From NCBI RefSeq assembly GCF_910596095.1, contig NC_056533.1, forward strand, positions 3,599,001-3,663,000: a stretch of 64,000 nucleotides of DNA, read 5' to 3'. The notes below the pieces were generated by a model. It searched no databases. It worked only from the letters and a program-made list of their open reading frames with translations, and had not been told where the DNA came from. Shown in pieces: positions 53,829-64,000 of this stretch; the first letter of the stretch is position 1; the number at the start of each line of letters is the position of its first letter. The stretch comes from Thunnus maccoyii. Lineage: Eukaryota; Chordata; Actinopteri; Scombriformes; Scombridae. The translations under genes and the position numbers were made by a program.

Positions 53829-55238
53829 GTTGTCTTGTTCTTAGTATGAAAACGACAACCTTTTTTGTTGACTATATCAAGGCTGCCTCCAAAAACTGAG
53901 TAAACTGTAGGGCAAAGTGGCATACTAAGGTGACAACAAATTGCCTGCTTGTTACATTTGCCTCTATAATTGGTATGCACCAAATAAAAATTAACGTTTT
54001 GCACGCAAAAAAAATTAGAACTGATTTTAGGTGGCAAAACCAAATAATCACAAGGGTCCAACAATCAATTAGGTAACATTAACTTTATTGATCCAATGTA
54101 GGGGAATGACAGTTTCAGAGAGTTTAAAAGGTAGATCACTGTATTAGGCCTTGCTGAGTGTAATAAATGGCAGATCTTACCTTTTTAATATGAAGCACAA
54201 TGCTTCCCTGGTCTGCATGCTTGATGCAATGGTCCAAAACCTTCAACCAAATGATAAAGGCTAATGCAACACATCCCACAAAGACTTTTTTTTGTGTCTT
54301 TGAGTAACAGTAAAGAAAAAGTAGCACCACATGCCTTTTTAGACAATTATTACAATTAAAAGTGTCCCAGAGACTTTGACCACCAGAAGAATTATATTTT
54401 GATTACATTTTGAATGCCAAACATGTACATGAATATAGTGAGGGCCTGCTATACTAGGTTTGGCACAAAACAGTTGAGTAGTTGCTATTAAATTTAGATT
54501 TTTTTCCAAAGGATTTACTCAGTCCACCAGTAGACCTGAGGCTTTTCCAATTCTGGAATGGGGCACGGAGCCACTGGCTCCATTTTCTCATTAGGCTTTT
54601 CGATGCTGATATGCAACACAGCCTACAAAAAGCTGACACATCCCATTTGAGTCAGAGCCAAAAGAAATCAGATAAGATTCACTTTAGCTATCTGTGGGGG
54701 GAATTTAATTCATTGCAGAGGCAAAGGACAGCGGTGCTGGCTGGTGGTGAGTCTGTGTAAGGAGCATATACAGACCATGCTTATGTACAGAAACAGATCA
54801 GGTAATGTGTACATTAAATAGTACTGCAATATCATGCAACAATACCACTAGTCTGGATAGAAATAAGTTAATTTACTGTACTGAAATAAATTGAACTTCA
54901 AGCCTGGAAGGTAGAACAAAACACAAACAAGACAAAACATTTTTAATATTAAACCAAGACCACAATCTTTTCCTTTACTGTCACCAAGTGCTTTGCCTAA
55001 ACAGAACCAATTTTTTTTTTTTTTTAAACATTTTTTAGTTGCTACAAGCAGATATTGTAAGAAAAAATGAATGAATGAATTTCTTGGTCAGCTAGGTTTG
55101 TACATATTGTCCTTAGGTTTATCTGAGTCCAAATACGGCAACGTCCTCATTTGTAGTGAATGTTATCCATTTCTCTCATTTTCCAGGAAGGGTCTCCCAT
55201 GTATTCCTCAGGAAGAATGTCAGTTTTTCCATCACACA

Positions 55239-55742
55239 TACAGTACCAGTTTTCTACATTGTAGAAAATAGCCCAACCTTAACCCATCAAAACTATGAAA
55301 TGACACAATTGGAATCATGTAATAAACAAAAAAATGTTAAACAAACCAAAATATGTTTCATATTTTAGATTTGTCAATGTAGCCAGTGTTTACCTTGATG
55401 ACAGCTTTGCACACTATTGGCAATATCTTAACCAGCTTCATGAAGTCATCACCTGGAATGGTTTTCAATTAACAGATGTGCCTCGTCCAAAGTTAATTGG
55501 TGGAATTTCTTTCCATGAGACCATCAGTTGTTGTGAACTCCTTCAAGACTGTTGGAAAACCATCCAGGGAATACCAAGAGTGTGCAAAGCTGTCATCAAA
55601 GCAAAAGGTGACAACTTTGAGGAATCTAAAATAAGATATTTTGGTTTAATACTTTTTTGTTTACTACATGACTCCATATCTGTTATTTCATAGTTTTGAT
55701 GTCTTCAGTATTGCTTTACAATGTAGAAAATAGTAAAAATAT
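55239..55742. mobile_element. Tc1-like MITE (internally deleted)
   Basis: It begins 'acagtaccagttttctacat' and 'tgtagaaaatag', and ends with the inverse 'caatgtagaaaatagtaaaa'. In between are 'cactattggcaatatctta', 'tcacctggaatggttttc', 'ctccttcaagactgttgga' and 'tgcaaagctgtcatcaaagc', which are pieces of the widespread fish Tc1 element. Most of the transposase is missing, so it needs transposase in trans and is surely dead. The open frame at 55334-55693 is this element. Confidence 0.75.
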
Positions 55743-58560
55743 AATTTTGTTTGCAGGCAACCAGTAGAATTTTACAGAAATATAGATCACTTCTAAACAC
55801 AGCTTCTTCTGTTATGAATCCAAGACATAATATCTCACTACCCTTAGGAATTTTGTGACCTAAAATGTTTCTAAGGGTTACAGAGATGTTCTCCCAGAAA
55901 TTGGAAAGCTAAGCATTCATGTGCCCACACAATCTCCAACACTGCTGTTTGGTCCTGAGCTGTTTATGTTTAATGTGAGGCATGGTAGAAAAGCAAATCA
56001 AATTCTTCCAAATGAATTCCCTCCATTTCCTGGAGTTTGTGGATGTGTGTTGTGTTACCTACTCTGATATCACTACATTGAGTTCTGAGTTCCATTTTAC
56101 TTCGACATATAGAGAACCATTATCTTTGTGGGTCTGTAAACACTGATAGTTTCGATGCTTTATATGCTCTGACCAGTACATCAATCACTGTGGGGCCTTC
56201 ATCGAACAGCTAGTTCTTTATTTCCTTTACATAATAATCCTTGACTTGCTAATATCTAAATAAATCTTTATTTTCAAGATCATGTTCCTCTTTCAGTTTA
56301 TTTAAACTCTTCAATTCTCTGCTTTAGATTGATGTACACAGGTCAGTTGTCCCTTTGTGTCTCCACCACTGGAAACTGATGTCAGAAGTTCCTGGTTTGA
56401 ATTCCCAGGCAAGCCAGTTAAGAAGTTCCATAACTTGTTCCAGTTTATGTTCAATGTTTCTTCCCTAAAAATGCTTTTGAAGGCAATAAAAAGTCTTACA
56501 TTTCATTCACAAAGGCTTAAAAAGATGAACTATTCATGTTTTCTGCTGTAGACATATTAGTTGGTATTTTTTGTATGTGTTTGCAGGCTGTCAGGAGACA
56601 TTATACATCTATGAACTACAAGTGAGACTGGTGGGACAGTGGATTGTGCTGCAGCCATTGTATTTCAGCCTTTTTTGTTACAGTTGGAGTTTCTGTCAGC
56701 AGTATCAGACCTCCAGCAAACACTGTCACTACAGCTAGCTACAGTAGCTAGGAAGCTCATCCACTCATGGTCAAGTGTCGATTTTAGCAAAGACTCACGT
56801 TAATTGATTAATTATATTACTAGGAATTATTGTTATATATAACTGGGAAGTACTGACAAAAATATGATATAAATGTCAATAAACAGGACACTGGTTGGAC
56901 AGTTTTAGAACATATTCATTAAGTTATGGATTTATGTGTGTAGAATGTGATGCTGCTGCATGTCTATATATAAACTTCTTGAGCTCCTGATGTTGGTGAC
57001 AACACACAGGTAATGATTTTGATGGAAAGAAAACATCAAGGCAACAGCCAAGTGGTGGTCAGGATTTTGGTAAAATTGTCATTTTCTAACTTTTTTCTCA
57101 TACAACATCAAAAAGTGAGTGAGCTCAGAGTTATCTGGTTTCAGTAACAATGACTGAACCTCCACCCAAACTTCTCTGGTACAACTTAATGGAACAAACC
57201 AATACCATCACCATTATTAGCCCAAAGCAACAGGCACTGCTGTATTAAGTGGAATTAAGAAATAAAGTAAAACGCAATGATCCTGGACTCCTGTACATGT
57301 TGATTCAAACATACCAGTGGTTTTCAATGGCTCAACACACACTTTAACTCTATCATGGTGTTTCAAAGAACCCAACATCCATTGGAACAGTGCACTGTAT
57401 GTGGTGTACTGGGAATTTTTTTGAAGCATGCAACGAAGGCTGGATTAAAATCCCAACAAAGCAGGGACCTGCCCTGGGGCCGCAGGTCTCCAGGGACCAA
57501 GACTCCACGCTTACTATTTGTCAATTGGTTTGTAATGATTTAACTTAACTACTACAGCACTATATCAACTGACATGATATGGGCCTTTGAGTGTGTCCTG
57601 CCTTACTAACTGATCTGGAGCACCTGTCTTGAGTGTCCTTTTGTCAAACTTAGCTTTAACTAATTATTTGATTTCTGTGTCAACATAACTGAAATGACCA
57701 CATTGTATTTCAGCGTAGAAAAACTGCACCAACAACAGGGAAGAGGAAGTTATTTGGCATCCCTCTTGTGCTGGGGACCCCTTCTGGCTTAATCAGGTGA
57801 TGCCATTAACCTATTTTTTGGGAGAACAGCACAGAACTGAATGTGAGTATATGCATATCTATGGACAAATTCATTACTGTTTTTAATCTAGACCAGGGTC
57901 TTTGGCTTGCCATTAGAGGGCGCCAGTGTTGTGTTTGATTGTGCATTTTTGCTCAATTTTTAGATTGATTTCAATTCAAATACTGGTGCCACTTTAGGTT
58001 TTATAGGATTTATAGGAAGGATTTATAGGTTGTAACTAAGACTTTATTAATGCTCAATAAATCATGTACTAATGTTTTATAGATCAGTTGTAAGCCATTC
58101 ATGAGAACTTGAAATCTCTATGGCTGATGTATATCCTCCTCCAGCAGAACACATTCTTATAATGTTGATAAGTCATTATTAAAGTAATTTATGTCTGCAG
58201 TTATACATGTTGCTGAGAAATGTATTTGCTCCAAATGGTCTGCATGTCTTTTCCAGAAGATCAGAGGTCAAACAGTCCACTGGAGGGTGTTTCTGATTAA
58301 CTAAAGAGCTAAACAGACAAAGCAACAGTCATGCTGGAGGAGGATGAACACCAACCACAGAGATTTTTAAGCAGACAACTCAAAAAGTGCTATTATTAAT
58401 GGATCTGTAAAGTATTAGTTTTATTAATCATTAAAGTCCCCCTTCAGTCAAAAATGTGTTTTGGTTATTGTTGCATTGGATGTTGTTCTCTTCACTGTGC
58501 AGAATGATGTAAGTGCAGAGTTTGTTTTAACATTCGTCTGCTTTTTCTCTGTCATGTCTT
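55743..58560. other. Gene-free interval
   Basis: No exon with family resemblance and no clear TE boundary was seen on either strand. Short frames (56357-56551, 57217-57429, 57355-57543) look random. Confidence 0.5.
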
Positions 58561-58562
58561 TA

Positions 58563-60226
58563 AGGAAGGGTTTGCAATTTTTTCAAGTATGTCTTAAAAC
58601 AACAGTCAGGTGCCAAAATGAAAATTGTAAAAGGTTTTTCTTGTTGTAATCATTCCTCCTGTTCATACTGACCATTATAAGATCAAAATCCACAGTCCTC
58701 CCTTTGTGCAAAAATGTATTAAAAAGTTTATCTGAAGCTAATATGAAGCTTCAGCGTCCAAATGAGTCAAATCAAGTAGATATCTTTCAACGTTACAGTC
58801 TTTTTAGTGCCAAAGTCCCTCTTTTTGTTGCTATACAAGGGCTCCCCAGAGATGTGTCCTCAGTCCTCTCTTCTAATACCTTCAAACCCATGACTGTGTG
58901 GCTACACACAGCTCCAACCTGGTGATTAAGTTCGCTGATGACACAACAGTGATTGGCCTGATCACCAACGACAACAAAATGGCCTACAGGGGAGAGGTCA
59001 GCAACCTGATACAGTGGTGCCAGGAGAACAACCTCTTTCTCAATGTCAACAAGACCAAAGAGCTGATTGCGGACTATAGGAAGGAGAGAGGGCAGCTGGA
59101 CCCCATCGACATCAATGAGTCTGCTGTGGAGAGAGTCAGCAGCTTCAAGTTCCTCGACATCAAAGTGAGGACCTTGCCTGGGATGAGCATGTCGGCTGTG
59201 TGGTGAAAGGCACAGCAACACCTCTTTACCTCAGGTGGCTGAAGAAGTTCAGCATGGGGTCCAAGATTCTACAGGCTTTTTACAGAGAAACCACTGAAAG
59301 CATCCTCGCTGGATGTATCATCACCTGGTATGGTAACTGTACCGCACTCCACCTCAAAGCACTGCAGTGGGTTGTGCAGTCAGCACAGGACATCAGCTTC
59401 CCTCCATCCAGGATATTTACAACAGGCGTTGTTTCAGGGAGGCCCATAGGATCATTTAAGACCCCGGCCATCCCAACCACAGACTGGTTCAGCTGCTGTC
59501 ATCTGGCAAGCAGCATCGCAGCCTGAAGGCCCAGACCAGCAGGGTCTGGGACAGCTTTCTCCACCAAGCAACCAGACTTATGAACAATAGACACTAATGG
59601 GCCTGCAGCCTGCCTGATGTCACACACATACATAAGCACATATATTTGTACATACACATATAATATACACATAAATATTTATTCATATATTATAGGAAGG
59701 ACACATGCACACCGCACTTAACATACATACATACATACACTCATATGTTTTGTACTTTTGTTGTTTATACTCTTATCTATTACTATTGCTTTTACTATTT
59801 TAAATATTTCCTTTTTTTTCCTTATCTTTACTCCTTATCTTCATCTACCTTATCTTTATCTATACTTCCACTGCAGCTCAACAGGGAAACACTGTCCCAG
59901 GAAACACAAAGAGGGAATTTGATGCTAAAAAGACTGTAAATGTGTCAGATATCTACTTGATATGACTAACTCAGACTGCTGAAGACTCATATAAGCTTCA
60001 CATCAACTTTTAATGCATTTTTGCACAAAATGACTGTGTTGACACGCTATGGATTTTGGCCTCCATCACTTACATTGAAAGAACATTTGAAGGGGATCTT
60101 TTAATATCCAGTATGAACAGGAGGAATGATTACAGCATGGAAAACCTCTTTCACTGTTCATATGGTCATATGGACACCTGACTGTTGATTTGAGTCACAC
60201 TTGAAAAATTGTGAACTTATCCTTTA
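58563..60226. mobile_element. Complete foldback element split by a LINE insertion
   Basis: The left arm 58563-58836 and the right arm 59866-60226 are long inverted copies. 'caacagtcaggtg', 'aatcattcctcctgttcata', 'ttgtgcaaaaatg', 'atcaagtagatatct' and 'acagtctttttag' on the left each recur inverted on the right. Without the insertion it would be a palindrome of about 0.6 kb. The same family is at 1-345. Confidence 0.8.
58837..59859 (+). mobile_element. 5'-truncated LINE (RT C-terminal half) with 6-bp target duplication
   Basis: It starts inside the RT at a 'PQ(G)CVLSP'-like box and includes 'LVIKFADDTTVIGLI' (catalytic FADD intact, about 58918-58960). It continues with 'WCQENNLFLNVNKTKELI', 'FYRETTESILAGCI' and 'TWYGNCTALHLKALQ', then a 3'UTR of CATA repeats and T-rich sequence. 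'ctatac' occurs on both sides (58831-58836 and 59860-59865), a likely target-site duplication. It is frame-broken and non-autonomous. It is probably of the Rex1/L2-like group; the family is not certain. Confidence 0.82.
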
Positions 60227-60429
60227 GAACATGTCCGGAGGTGATCATTATATAGGTATAAATCTTATTTTTTACAATTTATAAGCCCATTAATTTACGG
60301 GTGCTTTAGAAAGTGATACTCAAATTATTTTAGCGCTAGATAAATGTAACTGTAATTTGTAAAATGTAATTAAGCACAAAACAACAACAAACATACGTCT
60401 GAATATGAAGTGTACTTTGCTGTCTCCGC

Positions 60430-60700
60430 TGTGTTCAGGGACATGAGACGGATCACAGCCCAGCTCTCCTCACGGTGCTGTAGTAATTTCAACTGGGAGG
60501 TCTTTGCTCTGCCAACCAATGAGCGCCCGCCTGTGTGTTGGAAGCGAAGCTCGATTGGCTAACTGCAGTAGATTGCTCTCACATCGATAGCCGATTGGTC
60601 GAGCGGGTCGCCCAAACGCTCGACACCCGCCCGTTTTCCCTCCTCAGTGGGGACGACGTTTTCCATCCAGACCAGAGGAGAAAAAACAGCAGTAAGAAAA
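60430..60700 (+). promoter_or_regulatory. CCAAT-rich CpG promoter with putative first exon
   Basis: Three CCAAT boxes lie within 90 bp: 'aaccaatgag' (about 60514), 'cgattggcta' (about 60552) and 'ccgattggtc' (about 60591). CpGs are dense ('gagcgggtcgcccaaacgct'). A good donor 'agca|gtaaga' follows at 60692. This fits a TATA-less promoter and a non-coding first exon of a plus-strand gene continuing beyond the window. The open frame 60535-60891 has no family resemblance. The gene identity is unknown. Confidence 0.45.
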
Positions 60701-63700
60701 GGAGGTCCACACAGAGGTCTGGCAGGGAAGAAAGGGGAAAGCTCGGCTGCTTCACCGGGATTAAAACACATATTCCAGGAGGGAAGACCGGCAGTCTTCA
60801 CCTGTGTTTCCTTTTCGGTACGTTCACCTCTGCGTTTGTTATACTGGCGGATAGTTTGACTGAGCCCACTGGTTTCACTGGTGTCAAATGACACAAAAAT
60901 CTAATTGTTCTTCGCCTTTTCTCTCCCTGTACATTTGCCTTTTAGATATTTATTCCCAACAAATAGACCTAGCCCTGTGTGCATTGTGAAGGGAGAGTAC
61001 TTTGTTGCTTCACCGTGATTTCTCCTTCTATATCAGATACGTTGTTGCTTTTAGGAAAAAAGCACTTTTGGCTGTTGAAGGCAGTATGAAGTTTACACAG
61101 TGGGACTCGTTTCTTTGCTTATTGACATTTTGAAATGTTTAACTCGCCTTTGTAGGTTTATAACTTCCTTGAATTCCAGGAAAACGACTAATGGGCTCCA
61201 GAAAGTAGACTGTATCAGGGTTTCCCAGAGCGGTGAAACCCCCGGTGTACCTTTAAGGCACCATCGGCTCCTCCAGAAATATGATGGATACATTATTGCT
61301 TATCTTTTCTGGAGGTTTACCCAGTTTCAGTGTAGCCTACCAGTTGCATCATTTTGCATGAACTCTCCTACCTAACAACTGTAATGTCATCCATAAATGA
61401 TGCATCTAGCTCCAGCTGCAGGAGCGATACAATGAAAGAGCCAGAGGTTGAAACAGTGCTATTTGAGATGTTACCTGAGGTTTGCTGCCACTAGCAAACT
61501 GAGTCGCAGACATTTCCAGGTCTATACAGCCTAAATCAAGAAGGACTTGACCCAGCTGGAATGATTGTGAATATGCTGAGATGAGGTGGTCTGGGATCAG
61601 CTTGATGTGAAGTGTGTCATGGAGGTAGGGCTGGGTTTGCCCCAGTTTATGCCTCTCATGTACATTCAAGTCACAGAGATAAGCTTTGCTGCTTCTTTTG
61701 GAAACATTAATCCCAGGAGATCTTTGAAAAACACAGAAGGTCATGTAACATTCACGGCTGCTTTGAAGGTTTTTTCAAAATCTTCAAAAATATTCCCTCT
61801 TTTATGTTTTAAAGATTTTTAACCAGGTTTCAAAGTTCAGGCTTTATTTCCTTATCAGAACAAAGGTAGCAGCTGGAAATGACATATCTCCTTGCTTGCT
61901 TTGTAGGACATGTTTGTCTATGTCTTATACTATGTTTTCATACACATTTATGTGTGTATGTTTTTCTTATGTTGTACTAAATGAACAAGGAGATGTGTCT
62001 TGGTATCAAACTTCAGTACTTTTAAATGTGTGTGTAGTAGAGTATTGCAAACTGTGTAGTACTGAAAGTTGGCATTGAATGTCTGGTCCGATTCATAATA
62101 TTTACTTATTTTTTGATTAGTTCAATCCAACTTTTGCAAAATTTTTTTAGTCAAATGTTTAAATTCCTCTGCGTGAAATATTGAAAAGTTCAATTTTTGC
62201 TTGGGTTCTGATAGCCGGTTTGATTTTGGATCTGGATCCTGGTTGGTGAAACACCGGGATTGTAAACAGTAACAACCTCTAATCTCTCCTTACTGGTTTT
62301 CATTAGCAAAAAAAAGAAGAGCAGCTTCTCATATGTCATCTGTGCTGAGTGTTGCTCTTACTGGTTAGAATGGTCACCAGTGGCAGATTAGATCAGCTGT
62401 AGTTAGTTCACTTAAACTCTGTAATGGCTAAAATAAAAATTCAATGTTGTCAATTGTACTTGACCATTTGTGTGGGGAGGAAACATCCACCAGTGTAAGG
62501 GCTTTTTCAGATAAAGTCCAGTTGAATTGGTCTCTAGTTCGTTTCTCCTGTTGGTGCGATTTGTTTGAGCAGATCTGAACACAGTAATGGTACTCGTGTG
62601 CAGACCAAAACAACCATACCAACACCCTTTAAACAAACTGGAGAGGTTGGTTTGCGGTAGGAATGTGATCCGACCTCGATCCGACAGTACTACTAGGCAT
62701 ACTCTGTGAGTTTGAGCTAAACAGCTCCTGTCGCCAGGTGTGCTTTGCGTGCTGGGATGCTGATGAGCGAATCAGTTACTAGCAGCTACCTTAGTGCAAC
62801 GAAGAATGTTGTATTTTGCCAGAGGAGCTTCTTCAGGACCTTCTCCTTGTGTTGAAGTTCTTGCTCCCAGACACATCTGACCAATAAGCAGAGAGAATCT
62901 TCTCACCTGGCTTTTAATGATACATTTCTGTGTGTGAAGTCATCCACTGATTCAGACCAGAGCAAAGGAACTACATGTATGAAAACGCCTTAAACCTGCA
63001 ATTGGATTGTGTTTAACGAGACCAACAAAGTGGTGACTCTTCTTTGCAGAAACGATATAGCTGATTGATAGCTGATGATATAAATATTATAAAGTGTATG
63101 AACTTACTGGTTATGTTCTAGTGCAGTATTTGGAGCAAGCTGCTCGTGAAAAACAACGTGTAAAAGGGCTATTTCATTTTTTGTACAGCTACAGCTTATT
63201 CAATTCCATGCCTAACACACAGCTGTTATTGCAGTGTGTCAGATACATTTAAGTTTGTGATCATTAATAAGGCTACCAGTAAACACACAACCTACATTTT
63301 TCTATCAGTACTGAAAGTCAGGCATGGAATGATCAAATGTTTCAATCGATGCTCAGCAGCTTTACATGGAGGGTCTGGAACTCTCAACTGTGTGTCTGTT
63401 CGATTCGCTGCTTTCCTTTGTATTATCTGTTTGTTAACTGAATGTTTTTGTTGCTATTTTTCACTTTTTTTCCCAAATGTTTTAGTAAGTTTAATCATCA
63501 GGAAAGGCTGACTTAAAAAAAAATAAAATAAGAGACCACACTCTTTATCTTTTCAGACCACCAAATAAATACAACAATTAACTGCCCACTTCAGAAGAGT
63601 TGCTCCTAAAGAATCCCATGTGAAAGGATTCTTGATGTTTGTGTAGTGCATTCCAGCAGCAGGAGAAAGGCATTTGTTTCTGATTTATATGGTGAAAATG

Positions 63701-64000
63701 TGTGCGTGGCCTCTAGCCTGGTGAACCAGCACAGATTAGGACTGTTCTCCTTTTTCTTTTTCTTTTTTTTTCTGTTGTCATCTAAAGTGCTGGCAGACAG
63801 TGAAATCTCTGCTGTAGAGCGCAGGTACATATTTGGAGGTAACCTACTTCCTGGAGGTGATGGGATTGTTTACGCACAGAAGTTTTGATGGTCCGAACTC
63901 CTTCTGTTGTGGTAAAATCTGCTTCTGACCACTTTAAAAAAGAGTCAGTCAATCATCTCCAAACCACATCGAAGGAATGAAAAATAAGCTCAGCATCCAA
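60701..64000. other. Probable intron or intergenic sequence at right edge
   Basis: No recognisable exon was found. A pyrimidine-rich tract followed by an acceptor and a donor ('ggcag|acag ... cgcag|gtacat', about 63793-63824) could be a small exon, but nothing supports its frame. Confidence 0.35.

Noticed and set aside
55334..55693. 119-aa plus frame
   Set aside because: It is contained in the Tc1-like MITE and reads its non-coding sequence.
58793..59221. 142-aa minus frame
   Set aside because: Antisense of the LINE RT on the plus strand.
60535..60891. 118-aa plus and 111-aa minus frames in the CpG promoter region
   Set aside because: High GC lengthens random frames; there is no family resemblance, and a splice donor lies inside.

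Overview
This is nuclear DNA from a vertebrate, almost certainly a teleost and probably a percomorph. It has large GT-AG introns, vertebrate gene families, and many fish-type dispersed repeats: L2-clade LINEs, an L1-type ORF1 relic, Tc1/mariner and hAT-like elements, foldback elements and a tRNA-derived SINE. There is no operon structure, CRISPR array, rRNA or tRNA gene. I found no convincing new system. The window holds three well-conserved genes plus a rich TE landscape.

Layout. 1-6.3 kb is a repeat block: half of a foldback element, a decayed L2-type LINE with an esterase-type ORF1 and an endonuclease/RT ORF2, a SINE, and a TA-flanked inverted-repeat element. 7.15-26.6 kb (+) is hdgfl3, encoding a PWWP chromatin reader. 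Its exons 1-5 are clear and its last exon is tentative; introns 4 and 5 are filled with old TEs. 27.24-35.97 kb (+) is an RBBP4/RBBP7-type histone-binding WD40 gene with 12 coding exons, 425 aa and a complete frame. 36.1-47.4 kb (-) is a taxilin gene, best matched to txlna, with 10 coding exons and 500 aa. The RBBP4-like gene and txlna are convergent, and their poly(A) signals lie only about 170 bp apart. 47.8-51.7 kb, between the txlna coding exons and its presumed upstream promoter, is a cluster of overlapping inverted repeats and hAT-like ends. 53-60.4 kb is gene-poor and contains a Tc1-like MITE and a foldback element split by a 5'-truncated LINE with a visible 6-bp target duplication. 60.4-60.7 kb is a CCAAT-rich, CpG-containing segment that looks like the promoter and first exon of a gene running off the right edge.

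Functionally, two of the three genes are chromatin proteins: HDGFL3 reads chromatin through its PWWP domain, and RBBP4/7 is a subunit of HDAC, PRC2, NuRD and CAF-1 complexes. Taxilin is a coiled-coil syntaxin-binding protein. RBBP4 and TXLNA are also close together in mammals, as I recall it, so that part looks like old vertebrate synteny. Splice junctions were placed by hand from GT/AG sites, reading phase and remembered family sequences; nothing was searched or computed.
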